Source: Streptomyces spinosus (GTDB taxonomy: Bacteria > Actinomycetota > Actinomycetes > Streptomycetales > Streptomycetaceae). From it: a stretch of 64,000 nucleotides of DNA. Made by a program: the position numbers and the translations under genes. The notes beneath the pieces were generated by a model, which did not search any database, was not told where the DNA came from, and saw nothing but the letters and a program-made list of their open reading frames with translations. Location: positions 124,001-188,000 of the forward strand of contig NZ_JAINRC010000008.1 in NCBI RefSeq assembly GCF_020400655.1, given 5' to 3'. Positions 41,886 to 50,610 of the stretch are shown here, one piece after another (the first letter of the stretch is position 1; each line of letters opens with the position of its first letter).

Positions 41886-42905
41886 TCAGTTTGCTGCGCC
41901 GTGACACTCCCCATACTGCCGCCCCGCCACGCACCAGCACTCAGCCCCCCTCGGCGGCGGCCAAGCCACCGCCCGCCCCCGTGCGGCCAGCGTCGTCGCG
42001 TACTGGGGCAGCAGGGTCGGGTCCGACGGGGACGAGCCCTCCGAGGCCGCGAACGCCTCGTACGACGGGACCGTGCCCGTGACGATGCCCAGGTTGGGCG
42101 TGCCCGAGGCGGACAGTTCGCGGAGGGAGGACTCTATGGTCGACAGGTGCTCGGTGTGGGACGGGTACTCCGTGCTCAGCGTCGGGTACGCCGCGAGGAG
42201 CTCGGAGAGTTCCGGGGCCGGCCAGTGCAGGACCGCCACCGGGAACGGGCGGGAAAGGGCCTCGCGGTAGGCGCCCAGTTCGGCGCGCAGGCGGGAGATC
42301 TCCGCCGCCAGTTCCGCCGGGTTGTCCGAGCCCAGGGACCACACGCGTTTGGGGTCGTGGAGTTCGTCCAGGGAGACCGGGGACGTGTGCAGGGTGTCCG
42401 CGAGGGTGTCCCGGTCGTCGTGCGGCAGCCCCAGCATGCGGCGGACGCGGTGACGGCCGTAGAGGAGGGGGTGGGTGGCGGGAGGGGGTTCCTCCGAGGA
42501 GTCCGGCAGCAGGAGGTCCGCGGCCTCGCCGAACGTCTCCGCCGCCGCCTCCAGTTCGTCGTGCGACTCCAGGGCCTCCGCCACGATCACCCACGGGGCC
42601 GGGTCCCGGGGCGCCGTCGTGCGGATGCCCTCGATGATCGCCCGCGCCTCGGCCTCGTGGCCGTACTCCCACAGGTTCGACGCCTTCAGGGCGCGGACCA
42701 GGGCGGGGTTGTCCAGCCCGTCGGCGGACGTCAGCAGGCGGTCGTAGAGAGCGGTCGCCGCGGGGCGGTCGCCGGACAGCTCCAGGTGGGCCGCCGCCCG
42801 CAGCAGAAGGGTCTCGGCGTCCTCGGGGTACAGGCCGGCGGTCCGCTCCAGGCGTGCCGCTTCGGCGGTGTGGTCGACGTTCTCGGCAGGCGTGTCGGGG
42901 CGCAT
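41886..42905 (-). CDS. TPR-like protein with C-terminal SEC-C-type zinc motif
   Basis: 339 aa. The N-terminal 120 residues are tetratricopeptide-like (AARLERTAGLYPEDAETLLLRAAAHLELSGDRPAATALYDRLL; ASNLWEYGHEAEARAII). The last 20 residues have ECWCVAGRQYGECHG, a SEC-C-like Cys-x-Cys-x8-Cys-His zinc site. Start ATG 42905. Soluble, cytoplasmic; function unknown. High-GC codon use marks the return to core chromosome after the putative island. Confidence 0.8.
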   Translation of the reverse strand: MRPDTPAENVDHTAEAARLERTAGLYPEDAETLLLRAAAHLELSGDRPAATALYDRLLTSADGLDNPALVRALKASNLWEYGHEAEARAIIEGIRTTAPRDPAPWVIVAEALESHDELEAAAETFGEAADLLLPDSSEEPPPATHPLLYGRHRVRRMLGLPHDDRDTLADTLHTSPVSLDELHDPKRVWSLGSDNPAELAAEISRLRAELGAYREALSRPFPVAVLHWPAPELSELLAAYPTLSTEYPSHTEHLSTIESSLRELSASGTPNLGIVTGTVPSYEAFAASEGSSPSDPTLLPQYATTLAARGRAVAWPPPRGAECWCVAGRQYGECHGAAN

Positions 42906-43028
42906 GGGGGACACCGTACTGCCGGGACGTGACAAAAGTGAGGCGCGGAGGGCTGCCGAGCAGGGGGCCGGCCGGCCGGTACGCAGATCTGGATATCTTC
43001 TGTCCCGACATCTACACGCGGAGTCGGC

Positions 43029-44054
43029 ATGCAGAACACGGGTGTGCTGGTCGAGGACGGCCGTCCGGCCGCCGCCGGGGACGAGGCGGGCACCCCCGCA
43101 CCGCCCCGGTACTGGCCGGTCCTGCTCCTCGGCGCCGCCGTCGTCCCCGGCGGCGCGCTCTTCCTCCTCGGGCGCTGGGGCGACGCCCCGGCCGTGCAGG
43201 CGTGGCGGACCGTGTGCCTGGCCGTCACCGTGCAGGCCCTGCCGTTCCTGCTGCTCGGCACGGCCCTGTCCGGCGCGATCAACGCCTTCGTGCCGGAGGG
43301 GGTGTTCAACAGGATCCTGCCCCGGCGGCCCGCGCTCGCCGTACCCGTGGCCGGGGTCGCGGGCGTCGTCCTGCCGGGGTGCGAGTGCGCCTCCGTACCC
43401 GTGGCGAGCAGCCTCATCGGCCGTGGGGTCACCCCGGCCGCCGCCTTCGCGTTCCTGCTCTCCGCGCCCGCCGTCAACCCCGTCGTCCTCACCGCCACCG
43501 CCATCGCGTTCCCCGGGAACCCCGCCATGGTGCTCGCCCGGCTGCTCGCCTCCCTCGCCACCGCCGTCGTCATGGGCTGGCTGTGGCTCCGGTTCGGGCG
43601 GGCCGAGTGGCTGCGGCCCGTCGTACGGCACACCGGGCACCAGCACGGGCACAGCCGGTGGGACGAGTTCCGGCGCGGGTTCCAGCACGACTTCCTGCAC
43701 GCCGGCGGGTTCCTGGTGCTCGGCGCCATGGCCGCGGCCACCTTCAACGTGGCCGTCCCGCGTTCCGTGCTCGACACCTTCGCCGGCGCGCCCTGGCTGT
43801 CGGTGCTCTTCCTGGCCGGGCTCGCCGTGCTGCTCGCGGTGTGCTCCGAGGCCGACGCCTTCCTGGCCGCCTCGCTGACCGGGTTCCCGCCGGTCGCGCG
43901 GCTGGCGTTCATGGTGGTGGGGCCCATGGTCGACCTGAAGCTCATCGCCCTCCAGGCGGGGACCTTCGGGCGGGCCTTCGCGGTACGGTTCTCCGCCGCG
44001 ACCGTCGTCGTCGCCGTCACGTGCAGCGCGCTGACCGGAGGGATGCTGCTGTGA
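43029..44054 (+). CDS. Permease of the ArsP_1/DUF318 (YcgR-like) family
   Basis: 341 aa, 8-9 membrane spans. Signatures: PGCECASVPVASSLIGRGVTPAAAFAFLLSAPAVNPVV and CSEADAFLAASLTGF, both with the conserved Cys-x-(C/E) membrane motifs of this family. A His-rich loop (VVRHTGHQHGHSRWDEF) in the middle could bind metal. It is coupled to the next gene by a 4-bp GTGA overlap; the pair corresponds to B. subtilis ycgR-ycgQ. Likely a metal or metalloid transporter, not proven. Confidence 0.85.
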   Translation: MQNTGVLVEDGRPAAAGDEAGTPAPPRYWPVLLLGAAVVPGGALFLLGRWGDAPAVQAWRTVCLAVTVQALPFLLLGTALSGAINAFVPEGVFNRILPRRPALAVPVAGVAGVVLPGCECASVPVASSLIGRGVTPAAAFAFLLSAPAVNPVVLTATAIAFPGNPAMVLARLLASLATAVVMGWLWLRFGRAEWLRPVVRHTGHQHGHSRWDEFRRGFQHDFLHAGGFLVLGAMAAATFNVAVPRSVLDTFAGAPWLSVLFLAGLAVLLAVCSEADAFLAASLTGFPPVARLAFMVVGPMVDLKLIALQAGTFGRAFAVRFSAATVVVAVTCSALTGGMLL

Positions 44055-44779
44055 AGGGACCCGGGAAGCGGTCGCTCCGGGCGGGGCTGCTCGCCCTGTG
44101 CGGGCTGGGGCTGCTGCACGTCTCCCTCTTCACCGACCTCTGCCTGCGCTACGTCAAGGAGGGCATGCGGCTCCCGCTCGTCGCCTCCGGGGCCGTCCTG
44201 CTCCTGCTGGGGATCGCGAGCGCCGCCCTCGACAGGACGGAGCGGACCGAAGAACCCCACGACCACTCCGGCCTGCCCCGCGTCTCCTGGCTGCTGCTCC
44301 TGCCCGCCCTCAGCCTGCTCTTCTACGCCCCGCCCGCCCTCGGCGCCTACACCGCTGCCCGGCAGCCGGCGAAGATCGTCGTCCATGACAGCGACTTCGA
44401 TCCGCTGCCCGCCACCTCGCCCCTGCCCATGACCCTCTCCGACTTCACCAGCCGGGTCCGGGAGGACCGCGGGCAGGCCATCAAGGGGCGCACGATCCGG
44501 ATGACCGGGTTCGTCACGCCCCTGCCAGGCACGCGGGACGGCGAGTGGGACCTGACCCGGATCATCCTCAACTGCTGCGCCGCGGACGCCCAGTCGGTCA
44601 AGGTGCGCGTCCACGGCGGTCCCCGGCTGCCCGCCGACACCTGGGTGACGGTCACCGGGACCTGGCACCCCGGCGGGCGGCTCGGCACCAAGTCCGCACC
44701 GGTCGCGCTGGACGCCCGCACGGTCACCGAGGTCCCCCGGCCGTCGAACGGCTACCAGGACGCCCTTCCCCTGGGATGA
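44051..44779 (+). CDS. TIGR03943 family permease partner (YcgQ-like)
   Basis: 242 aa with two to three N-terminal membrane spans (GLLALCGLGLLHVSLF; LVASGAVLLLLGIASAAL; SWLLLLPALSLLFYAPPALG) and a C-terminal extracytoplasmic OB-like beta domain (IKGRTIRMTGFVTPLPG; LTRIILNCCAADAQSVKVRVHG) with a conserved Cys pair. The start GTG overlaps the stop of the permease gene; the two proteins probably form one complex. Confidence 0.85.
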   Translation: MKGPGKRSLRAGLLALCGLGLLHVSLFTDLCLRYVKEGMRLPLVASGAVLLLLGIASAALDRTERTEEPHDHSGLPRVSWLLLLPALSLLFYAPPALGAYTAARQPAKIVVHDSDFDPLPATSPLPMTLSDFTSRVREDRGQAIKGRTIRMTGFVTPLPGTRDGEWDLTRIILNCCAADAQSVKVRVHGGPRLPADTWVTVTGTWHPGGRLGTKSAPVALDARTVTEVPRPSNGYQDALPLG

Positions 44780-45109
44780 CCGTCACCGGTGGCGGCGCCG
44801 GAACGGGAAGGGCGCGGGGGTACGGCGGTACGGCGGTCCGGCGGTCCGGCGGCGACGGTACGGCGAGTGTGGGCGGCGCTACGACGGCCGGCGGCGCCTG
44901 TCCCGGCCACCCTGACCACCTGCACCCCGAAGTTCGACTCCCGGTACCGGCCGGTCGTCTAGGGGGAAGCTGGCGTCGATGCCGCCCGGCTGAGCCGGGT
45001 GCGCCGGAGCGCACCCGTCGACGGCGGCTGACGCCCGTTCACCCCGGGCCACGCCTCCTCACGCCCGCGCCCAACTCACGCCCGCGCCCGGCTCACGCCC
45101 GCGCCCAAC
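44780..45109. other. 330-bp intergenic region without a gene
   Basis: No convincing gene. It contains short GGCGGTACGGCGGTCC repeats near 44820-44860. A T-arm-like string near 44935 did not fold as a tRNA. The right end carries the 17-bp repeats listed separately. Confidence 0.4.
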
Positions 45110-45125
45110 TCACGCCCGCTCCCGC
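45061..45125. repeat. 17-bp tandem repeat spanning the end of the MFS gene
   Basis: Three full units (45061-45077, 45078-45094, 45095-45111; ACGCCCGCGCCCAACTC type) and a partial fourth. Each unit carries TCACGC, the complement of the gene's own terminal GCGTGA, so the stop codon has been copied along with the gene end. Confidence 0.75.
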
Positions 45126-46510
45126 AGCGCCAGCACGCTCACCGCGCCCGCCGCCGCCAGTCCCGCCGACACCAGCAGGGCGATGTTCGTGCCCCGGGCC
45201 AGGCTGCCGCCCGACGTGGCGATGGCGATGGTCAGGGCCACACCTGCGCAGGAGCCGACGTAGCGGAAGGTCTGCTGGGCGCCGGAGCCCATCGCGGCCC
45301 GCTGCGGCGGCACCGAATCGACGGCGAGCAGCGGCAGCGCGCCGTTGAGCAGGCCGCTGCCGAGGCCGCCGACGATCAGGCCGGGCAGCAGCCGGGTCCA
45401 GGAGCCGGAGCCGAGGGCGCCGAGCATCGTGACCATGGCGATCGCGTGCAGGGCGAAGCCCAGGGCGAGCTGGGTGCGGGCGGCGACGCGGCCGGCCAGG
45501 TGCTTGACCTGGAGGGCGACGACGAAGCTCAGCCCGGACCACAGCAGGAACAGTCCGGCGGTGGCCAGTGGGGAGAGCCCGAGCGACTGCTGGAGCAGCG
45601 CCGGCAGGAAGCTGAACAGGCCGATCACGGCCAGGCCGGTGAACAGGCCGCCCGCCGAGGAGGCCAGGAACCGGGCGTGGCGCAGCAGTCCGAGGTCGAT
45701 CATCGGGGTGGCGGTCCGGCGCTCCACCGCGACGAACACGCCGACCAGGACGACGGCCGCGGCGAACAGCAGCCCGACCGGCGCGCGCAGCCAGCCGTCC
45801 CGGCCCAGCGTCAGGGCCGCGACCAGGGCCACCAGAGCCAGCCCGAAGGTGAGCGCGCCGAGGGCGTCCGGCCGGCCGCCGCGCGGGGCGCGTGACTCGG
45901 CCAGCGCCCGGGTGCCGAGCGCGGCCACCACGAGGGCGGCGGCGCCCAGGACGCCGTAGGCCACCCGCCAGCTCGGCAGCGCGCCCGCGAGCAGCGGGCC
46001 CGCGGCGATCCCGCCGCTGACGAAGGCGCCCCACACCCCGGTGGCGTGCAGCCGGCCGCGCGGGCTGGGGAAGGCGTGCACGATCAGGCCGAGGGAGCTG
46101 GCCAGCAGGGCCGCGCTGGCCGCGCCCTGGGCGACGCGGGCCAGGGTGAACTGCCAGGTCGACGTGGTGAAGGCGCCCAGTGCGGTGGTGAGGCCGAGCG
46201 CCAGGGTGCCGGCGAGGAAGACGCGGCGGCGGCCGTAGTCGTCGGCGAGGCTGCCGGCCACCAGGAGCAGGGCGGCGAGACCGAGGGGGGCGCCGTTGAG
46301 CAGCCAGGCCTGGGCGGACAGCGGGGTGTGCAGGGCGGCGGCGGTGTCCGGCAGGGTGACCATCGGGGCCGTGTACGTCATGAGGGCCACGGCGGTGGCC
46401 GCGCTGGTCAGGGCGAGGGTGGCGCGTGGTCGTGCCGGTGCGTCCCGGGGACTGGTCCGGCGCAGGGCGGCGGGGGAGGCGGCGGAGGCGGCGGAGTCGA
46501 GCCGGGGCAT
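45110..46510 (-). CDS. MFS transporter, drug-efflux (DHA2-like) type
   Basis: 466 aa, 12-14 spans. Motif A is GSLADDYGRRRVFLAG and motif C-like sequence AFVSGGIAAGPLLAGAL, typical of proton-drug antiporters. Start ATG 46510 has an AGGA at good spacing; longer frames lack one. Divergent from an HxlR-type regulator with an inverted repeat between, so expression is probably inducible by the substrate. Substrate unknown. Confidence 0.88.
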   Translation of the reverse strand: MPRLDSAASAASPAALRRTSPRDAPARPRATLALTSAATAVALMTYTAPMVTLPDTAAALHTPLSAQAWLLNGAPLGLAALLLVAGSLADDYGRRRVFLAGTLALGLTTALGAFTTSTWQFTLARVAQGAASAALLASSLGLIVHAFPSPRGRLHATGVWGAFVSGGIAAGPLLAGALPSWRVAYGVLGAAALVVAALGTRALAESRAPRGGRPDALGALTFGLALVALVAALTLGRDGWLRAPVGLLFAAAVVLVGVFVAVERRTATPMIDLGLLRHARFLASSAGGLFTGLAVIGLFSFLPALLQQSLGLSPLATAGLFLLWSGLSFVVALQVKHLAGRVAARTQLALGFALHAIAMVTMLGALGSGSWTRLLPGLIVGGLGSGLLNGALPLLAVDSVPPQRAAMGSGAQQTFRYVGSCAGVALTIAIATSGGSLARGTNIALLVSAGLAAAGAVSVLALRERA

Positions 46511-46659
46511 GGCCTGTCCTGTCGTGAGGTCATCGGGTCCGGTCATCTGGTCCGGTCCGTCGGGTCCGGGCAATTGGGTCCCGGGCCCCTGGTCCAGCCA
46601 TTGGGTTCGGTCATCAGGTTCGGTCGGTGAACCGACCCCGTGGCCGCCACCGTAGCACC

Positions 46660-46682
46660 ATGGGTTCGTTGATTGAACCCAT
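46660..46682. promoter_or_regulatory. Candidate HxlR operator between MFS and regulator genes
   Basis: Perfect 8-bp arms ATGGGTTC (46660-46667) and GAACCCAT (46675-46682) with a 7-nt centre, 28 bp before the regulator start. A smaller repeat GGTCGGT-GA-ACCGACC lies at 46622-46637. Confidence 0.55.
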
Positions 46683-46709
46683 GTCCGGCCGGTGGTTACA
46701 GTGGAGGGC

Positions 46710-47249
46710 ATGGCACTGGGCAAGGACTACGTGACGCAGGAGTGCTCGATCGCCCGCGCGCTCGAGGTCGTCGGCGAGCGGTGGACGCTGCTCGTCGTCC
46801 GCGACGCGATCTACGGCGTCCGGCGCTACAACGACTTCCTGGTCCACCTCGGCATCCCGCGCGCCGTCCTCTCGGCCCGGCTCCGCACGCTCACCGAGGA
46901 GGGGATCCTCGAAAAGCGCCGGTACCAGGAGAGCCCGCCCCGGGACGAGTACGTCGTCACCGAGCGCGGCGCCGCCCTGTGGCCCGTGCTGCGCGCCCTC
47001 GGCCACTGGGGGCGCGAGCACGTCGACGCCCACCGGCTGCGCCTCTTCCTGCACGCGGACTGCGGCGGGGAGGTCGAGCCGTACGGAAAGTGCGCGGCGT
47101 GCGGAACCTTCGTGCCGGTCGCGGACGTTGTCATGGTGCCGGGGCCGGAACTCGACTCCGCGCCGGCGGACCCGGTCAGCAGGGCGCTGCTGCGGCCCAA
47201 GCGGCTGCTGGAGCCCCTGGAGACCGAGCCGCCCCAGCCGGCGTACTGA
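46710..47249 (+). CDS. HxlR-family winged-helix regulator
   Basis: 179 aa. Residues 8-100 are the HxlR/DUF24 winged helix (CSIARALEVVGERWTLLVVRDAIYGVRRYNDF; AVLSARLRTLTEEGILEKRRY; EYVVTERGAALWPVL), with the sensor-region Cys12 near the N-terminus. A C-terminal extension has a possible zinc site, CGGEVEPYGKCAACG. Expected to repress the divergent MFS gene. ATG 46710 has GGAGGG very close; GTG 46695 or ATG-equivalents further up are possible. Confidence 0.88.
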   Translation: MALGKDYVTQECSIARALEVVGERWTLLVVRDAIYGVRRYNDFLVHLGIPRAVLSARLRTLTEEGILEKRRYQESPPRDEYVVTERGAALWPVLRALGHWGREHVDAHRLRLFLHADCGGEVEPYGKCAACGTFVPVADVVMVPGPELDSAPADPVSRALLRPKRLLEPLETEPPQPAY

Positions 47250-47293
47250 CGACCGGTGCGCGGAAGACGCGTGGTGCGGAGGGGGGAGTGCTG

Positions 47294-47623
47294 ATGTCCG
47301 GCCGTGCCGCCGCGCGTTCCCTCGCCGTCCTCGCCCGCCTGCTGCTCCTCGCGTACCTGCTGCTGCTGCAGGCCGCGCTGCTCGGCAGCGGCGGCCTCGG
47401 CACCGCCGTCGCCGTCGCGGCGACCGCCACCGCGGCCGCCGCGCTCGTCGTCCGTGCCCTGCTCGCCGCGCGCGGCGTGCCCGCCGCAGCGCCGACGCGC
47501 GTCCGCACGGCGATACGCGACCGGGCCCGCCGCACGGCCTTCCTGCCCCAGCGCGATCCCGACGCGCCCGGCCGCCGACGGCCCAGAGCCCCCGGACACG
47601 CCCGTCCGGCGACCGCCGCGTAG
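47294..47623 (+). CDS. Small membrane protein next to a YidC paralogue (DUF6412-like)
   Basis: 109 aa: two membrane helices (LAVLARLLLLAYLLLLQAALLG and TAVAVAATATAAAALVVRALLA) and an Arg/Pro-rich cytoplasmic tail. A GGAGGGGGGAG site precedes ATG 47294. Constantly found before a YidC/Oxa1 paralogue in Streptomyces, so probably a partner or substrate; function not known. Confidence 0.75.
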   Translation: MSGRAAARSLAVLARLLLLAYLLLLQAALLGSGGLGTAVAVAATATAAAALVVRALLAARGVPAAAPTRVRTAIRDRARRTAFLPQRDPDAPGRRRPRAPGHARPATAA

Positions 47624-47740
47624 GGCACGTCCTCACACACGTCAGTACGTGACCCCGCGCGGGTCGTCCTGCCGATCTCCCCACCGGACCGGCTGTTCCC
47701 GGTCCCTTCCGGCACGACGAGACCCCCGGAGGGCTCACCC

Positions 47741-48445
47741 ATGTCCGTTTTCGCGCGCCTGGTCGAGTACCTGGCCGACCTGCTGGCCCCGCTCTTCCAC
47801 GCCTCCGCGGCAGCCGCCGCGATCGTCCTGTTCACCGCGCTCGTACGGCTCCTCGTCCACCCGCTGTCCCGGGCCGCCGCCCGCGGCCGGCGCGCCCGCG
47901 CCGCGCTCCAGCCGAGAATCGCCGCACTGCGCGAGAAGCACGCCGAGGACCCGCAGCGACTCCAGCGAGCGATCCTGGACCTGCACGCCGAGGAGAAGGT
48001 CTCACCGCTCTCCGGCTGCCTGCCCAGTCTGCTCCAGGTGCCCGCGTTCTTCCTGCTCTACCACCTGTTCTCCAGCACCACGATCGGCGGCGAGAGCAAC
48101 GGCCTGCTCGGCCACCGCCTGTTCACGGCCCCGCTCGGCGGGCACTGGACCGACGCGCTGGCACAAGGCGGGGTGTTCGGCCCGGCCGGACTGGTCTACC
48201 TCGGCCTCTTCGCCGTCGCCGCGGCCGTCGCCACCGTCAACTTCCGCCGCGCCAGGCGCACGGCACAGCCGGCACCGGCCGGCGCCGGGGGCGAGGTGCC
48301 CGGGCTCGGCGCGGTCAACCGGGCGGTACCGTTCCTGTCCTTCTTCACGCTCGTCACCGTGGCGGTCGTCCCGCTCGCCGCCGCGCTGTACGTCGTCACC
48401 AGCACGGCCTGGAGCGCGGCGGAACAGTCCCTGTTGTCCCGGTGA
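47741..48445 (+). CDS. YidC/Oxa1-family membrane insertase paralogue
   Basis: 234 aa. Five-helix insertase core: first core helix AAAAIVLFTALVRLLVHPLSRAA containing the conserved Arg of the hydrophilic groove, the cytoplasmic hairpin LQPRIAALREKHAEDPQRLQ, then KVSPLSGCLPSLLQVPAFFLLYHL. It is shorter than housekeeping YidC and not in the rnpA-yidC context, so it is a secondary paralogue. Confidence 0.85.
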   Translation: MSVFARLVEYLADLLAPLFHASAAAAAIVLFTALVRLLVHPLSRAAARGRRARAALQPRIAALREKHAEDPQRLQRAILDLHAEEKVSPLSGCLPSLLQVPAFFLLYHLFSSTTIGGESNGLLGHRLFTAPLGGHWTDALAQGGVFGPAGLVYLGLFAVAAAVATVNFRRARRTAQPAPAGAGGEVPGLGAVNRAVPFLSFFTLVTVAVVPLAAALYVVTSTAWSAAEQSLLSR

Positions 48446-48589
48446 CCGGCCGAGCCGCCTGTGCCCCAGGGTTACGGTCCAGTACGTGAACAGGGTCTTG
48501 TGGACTGGACGGCGTGATTGGAGGATCGGCCAGTCCTCCGATGGCTGCACCCATCGGCCGGGCGCCACCGATCGAGGGAGATGGTGACC

Positions 48590-49447
48590 ATGAAGCTGCT
48601 GCGAGTCGGTACGGCAGGGGCGGAGCGCCCCGCACTGCTCGACGCCGGGGGGACCCTGCGGGACCTGTCGGGCCTCGTGGACGACATCGACGGCGCGCTC
48701 CTCGCCGACGACGCCGCGCTCGGCCGGATCCGGGCCGCGGCCGGCACCGGTGAGCTGCCCGCGCTGGACGCCGACGGACTGCGGATCGGGCCCCCGCTCG
48801 GCCGCATCGGCAAGATCGTGTGCATCGGGCTCAACTACCACGACCACGCCCGTGAGACGGGCGCCGAGCCGCCCGCCGAGCCGGTGGTCTTCATGAAGGC
48901 GCCGGACACGGTCGTCGGGCCGAACGACATCGTGCTGGTGCCGCGGGGCTCGGAGAAGACCGACTGGGAGGTCGAACTCGCGGTCGTCATCGGGCGTACG
49001 GCCCGTTACCTGGACTCGGCCGAGGAGGCGCTCGCGCACGTCGCCGGGTACGCGGTCGCGCACGACGTCTCCGAGCGGGAGTTCCAGATCGAGCGGGGTG
49101 GCACCTGGGACAAGGGCAAGAACTGCGAGACCTTCAACCCGCTCGGGCCGTGGCTGGTGACGGCCGACGAGGTCCCGGACCCGCAGCGGCTGTCGCTGAA
49201 GCTGTGGGTGAACGGCGAGTTGAAGCAGGACGGTACGACGGCCGAGCAGATCTTCCCGGTGGGGGAGGTCGTGCGGTACCTCAGCCGGTTCATGACGCTG
49301 TACCCCGGCGACGTCATCAACACGGGGACGCCGGCGGGGGTGGCCATGGGCCACCCCGAGCCCAAGCCGTACCTCCGCGGCGGGGACGTGGTGGAACTGG
49401 AGATCGCGGGACTGGGCCGCCAGCGTCAGGAACTCAAGAACGCCTAG
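48590..49447 (+). CDS. Fumarylacetoacetate hydrolase family protein
   Basis: 285 aa. FAH fold: KIVCIGLNYHDHARETGAEPP, then FMKAPDTVVGPNDIV, metal ligands in DWEVELAVVIGR (two Glu) and GYAVAHDVSERE (Asp), and GDVINTGTPAGVAMG at the end. Members hydrolyse or decarboxylate beta-keto acids, e.g. acylpyruvate or 2-hydroxyhepta-diene-dioate. The substrate is open. ATG 48590 lies 9 nt after GAGGGAG. Confidence 0.9.
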   Translation: MKLLRVGTAGAERPALLDAGGTLRDLSGLVDDIDGALLADDAALGRIRAAAGTGELPALDADGLRIGPPLGRIGKIVCIGLNYHDHARETGAEPPAEPVVFMKAPDTVVGPNDIVLVPRGSEKTDWEVELAVVIGRTARYLDSAEEALAHVAGYAVAHDVSEREFQIERGGTWDKGKNCETFNPLGPWLVTADEVPDPQRLSLKLWVNGELKQDGTTAEQIFPVGEVVRYLSRFMTLYPGDVINTGTPAGVAMGHPEPKPYLRGGDVVELEIAGLGRQRQELKNA

Positions 49448-49648
49448 ACGCAACCGCTGGGGCTGGGGCTGGGCAACGGGGTGGGGACGCGGGGAGCAGA
49501 CGGAGCCGGGGCCCCTCGCCGCGCGCGGGACGTTCCGAGCGGGCGCGCCGGCGCGGTGGGGCCGTGGGCCGGTTTCGTCCGCGCCGTGGGGTCCGGGGCC
49601 GTGGGTCGGTCACGGCCCCGTTACCCCGTGCTTCCGGCGCCGGAAGGC

Positions 49649-50515
49649 CTACGCCAGCAGCGTGGCGAGGGCGCGCCACTCCTTCCTCGGGAGGGAGTCG
49701 CCCGCGTCCGCCCGCACCACCTGGAGGGCCACGTGGTCCGCGCCCGCCTCGTGGAAGGCGGCGACGCGCTCGCGGACGCGGGTCTCGTCGCCCCAGGCGA
49801 AGACGGCGTCGACGAGACGGTCGCTGCCGCCGTCGGCGAGGTCGTCCTCGGTGAAGCCCAGGCGGAGGAAGTTGCCGGTGTAGTTGGGGAACTCGAGGTA
49901 ACGGGCCAGGTAGGCGCGGGCCGTCCGACGGGCACGGGCCGGGTCGGTCTCCAGCACCACCTTCAACTCCGGTGCCAGCAGCGGTCCGTCGCCCAGGATC
50001 TCCCGCGCTCGCGCGGTGTGCTCGGGCGTGACCAGGTAGGGGATCGCGCCGGCCGCGCGGTCCCCGGACAGCCTCAGCATCTTCGGGCCCAGCGCGGCGA
50101 GCACACGGCGGTCGGCGGGTACGCCCGCCGCGTCCAGCTCGTCGAGGTAGCCGACCATGGCCGCGTACGGGCGGTGGTAGTCCTTCGTCAGCGCGCCGTG
50201 GCTCACACCGAGGCCCAGCGCGAAGCGGCCCGGGTGCGCGGCCTCCACCTCGGCGAAGCCGGCCGCCGTCGTCGCGGCGTCCCGCTGCCACACGCTCTGG
50301 ATGCTGGTGCCGACGACGACCCGTCGCGTGGCGCCGATGAGCGGCGCCGCGTGGTCGACGGTGCTGCTGCCGCCGAGCCAGATCGCGCCGTACCCGAGGT
50401 CCTCCAGCTCGGCCGCGGCCTCGTCCAGTTCTCCGCGCCGGGACGCGTCCTCCGAGCGCAGCTCGATGCTCCAGACGCCGTGGCGGCCGACGCTGTCCTT
50501 CAGTGAAGCGGTCAT
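49649..50515 (-). CDS. LLM-class F420-dependent oxidoreductase
   Basis: 288 aa luciferase-like TIM-barrel protein. HGVWSIELRSEDASRRGELDEAAAELEDLGYGAIWLGG, then VVVGTSIQSVWQRDAATTAAGFAEVEAAHPGRFALGLGVSHG, the F420-binding region, identify the family. Streptomyces makes F420, so that cofactor is more likely than FMN. Start ATG 50515 follows GGAGGGTTCACACCCG. The 200-bp gap before its stop (49448-49648) holds no gene. Confidence 0.88.
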   Translation of the reverse strand: MTASLKDSVGRHGVWSIELRSEDASRRGELDEAAAELEDLGYGAIWLGGSSTVDHAAPLIGATRRVVVGTSIQSVWQRDAATTAAGFAEVEAAHPGRFALGLGVSHGALTKDYHRPYAAMVGYLDELDAAGVPADRRVLAALGPKMLRLSGDRAAGAIPYLVTPEHTARAREILGDGPLLAPELKVVLETDPARARRTARAYLARYLEFPNYTGNFLRLGFTEDDLADGGSDRLVDAVFAWGDETRVRERVAAFHEAGADHVALQVVRADAGDSLPRKEWRALATLLA

Positions 50516-50610
50516 CGGGTGTGAACCCTCCGGTGGTGGTCCGCGCCGTGATCCCACGGCCTCACTCCCTGCCAACCGGAGGGCGTCCCCACCGGATTCC
50601 CGCCGTTCGC

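Noticed and set aside
44925..44970. tRNA-like strings (GTTCGACTCCCGG and GGTCGTCTAGGGG), as if a permuted or broken tRNA
   Set aside because: The T-arm stem does not pair, there is no matching acceptor or anticodon stem in either order, and the region is repeat-rich.
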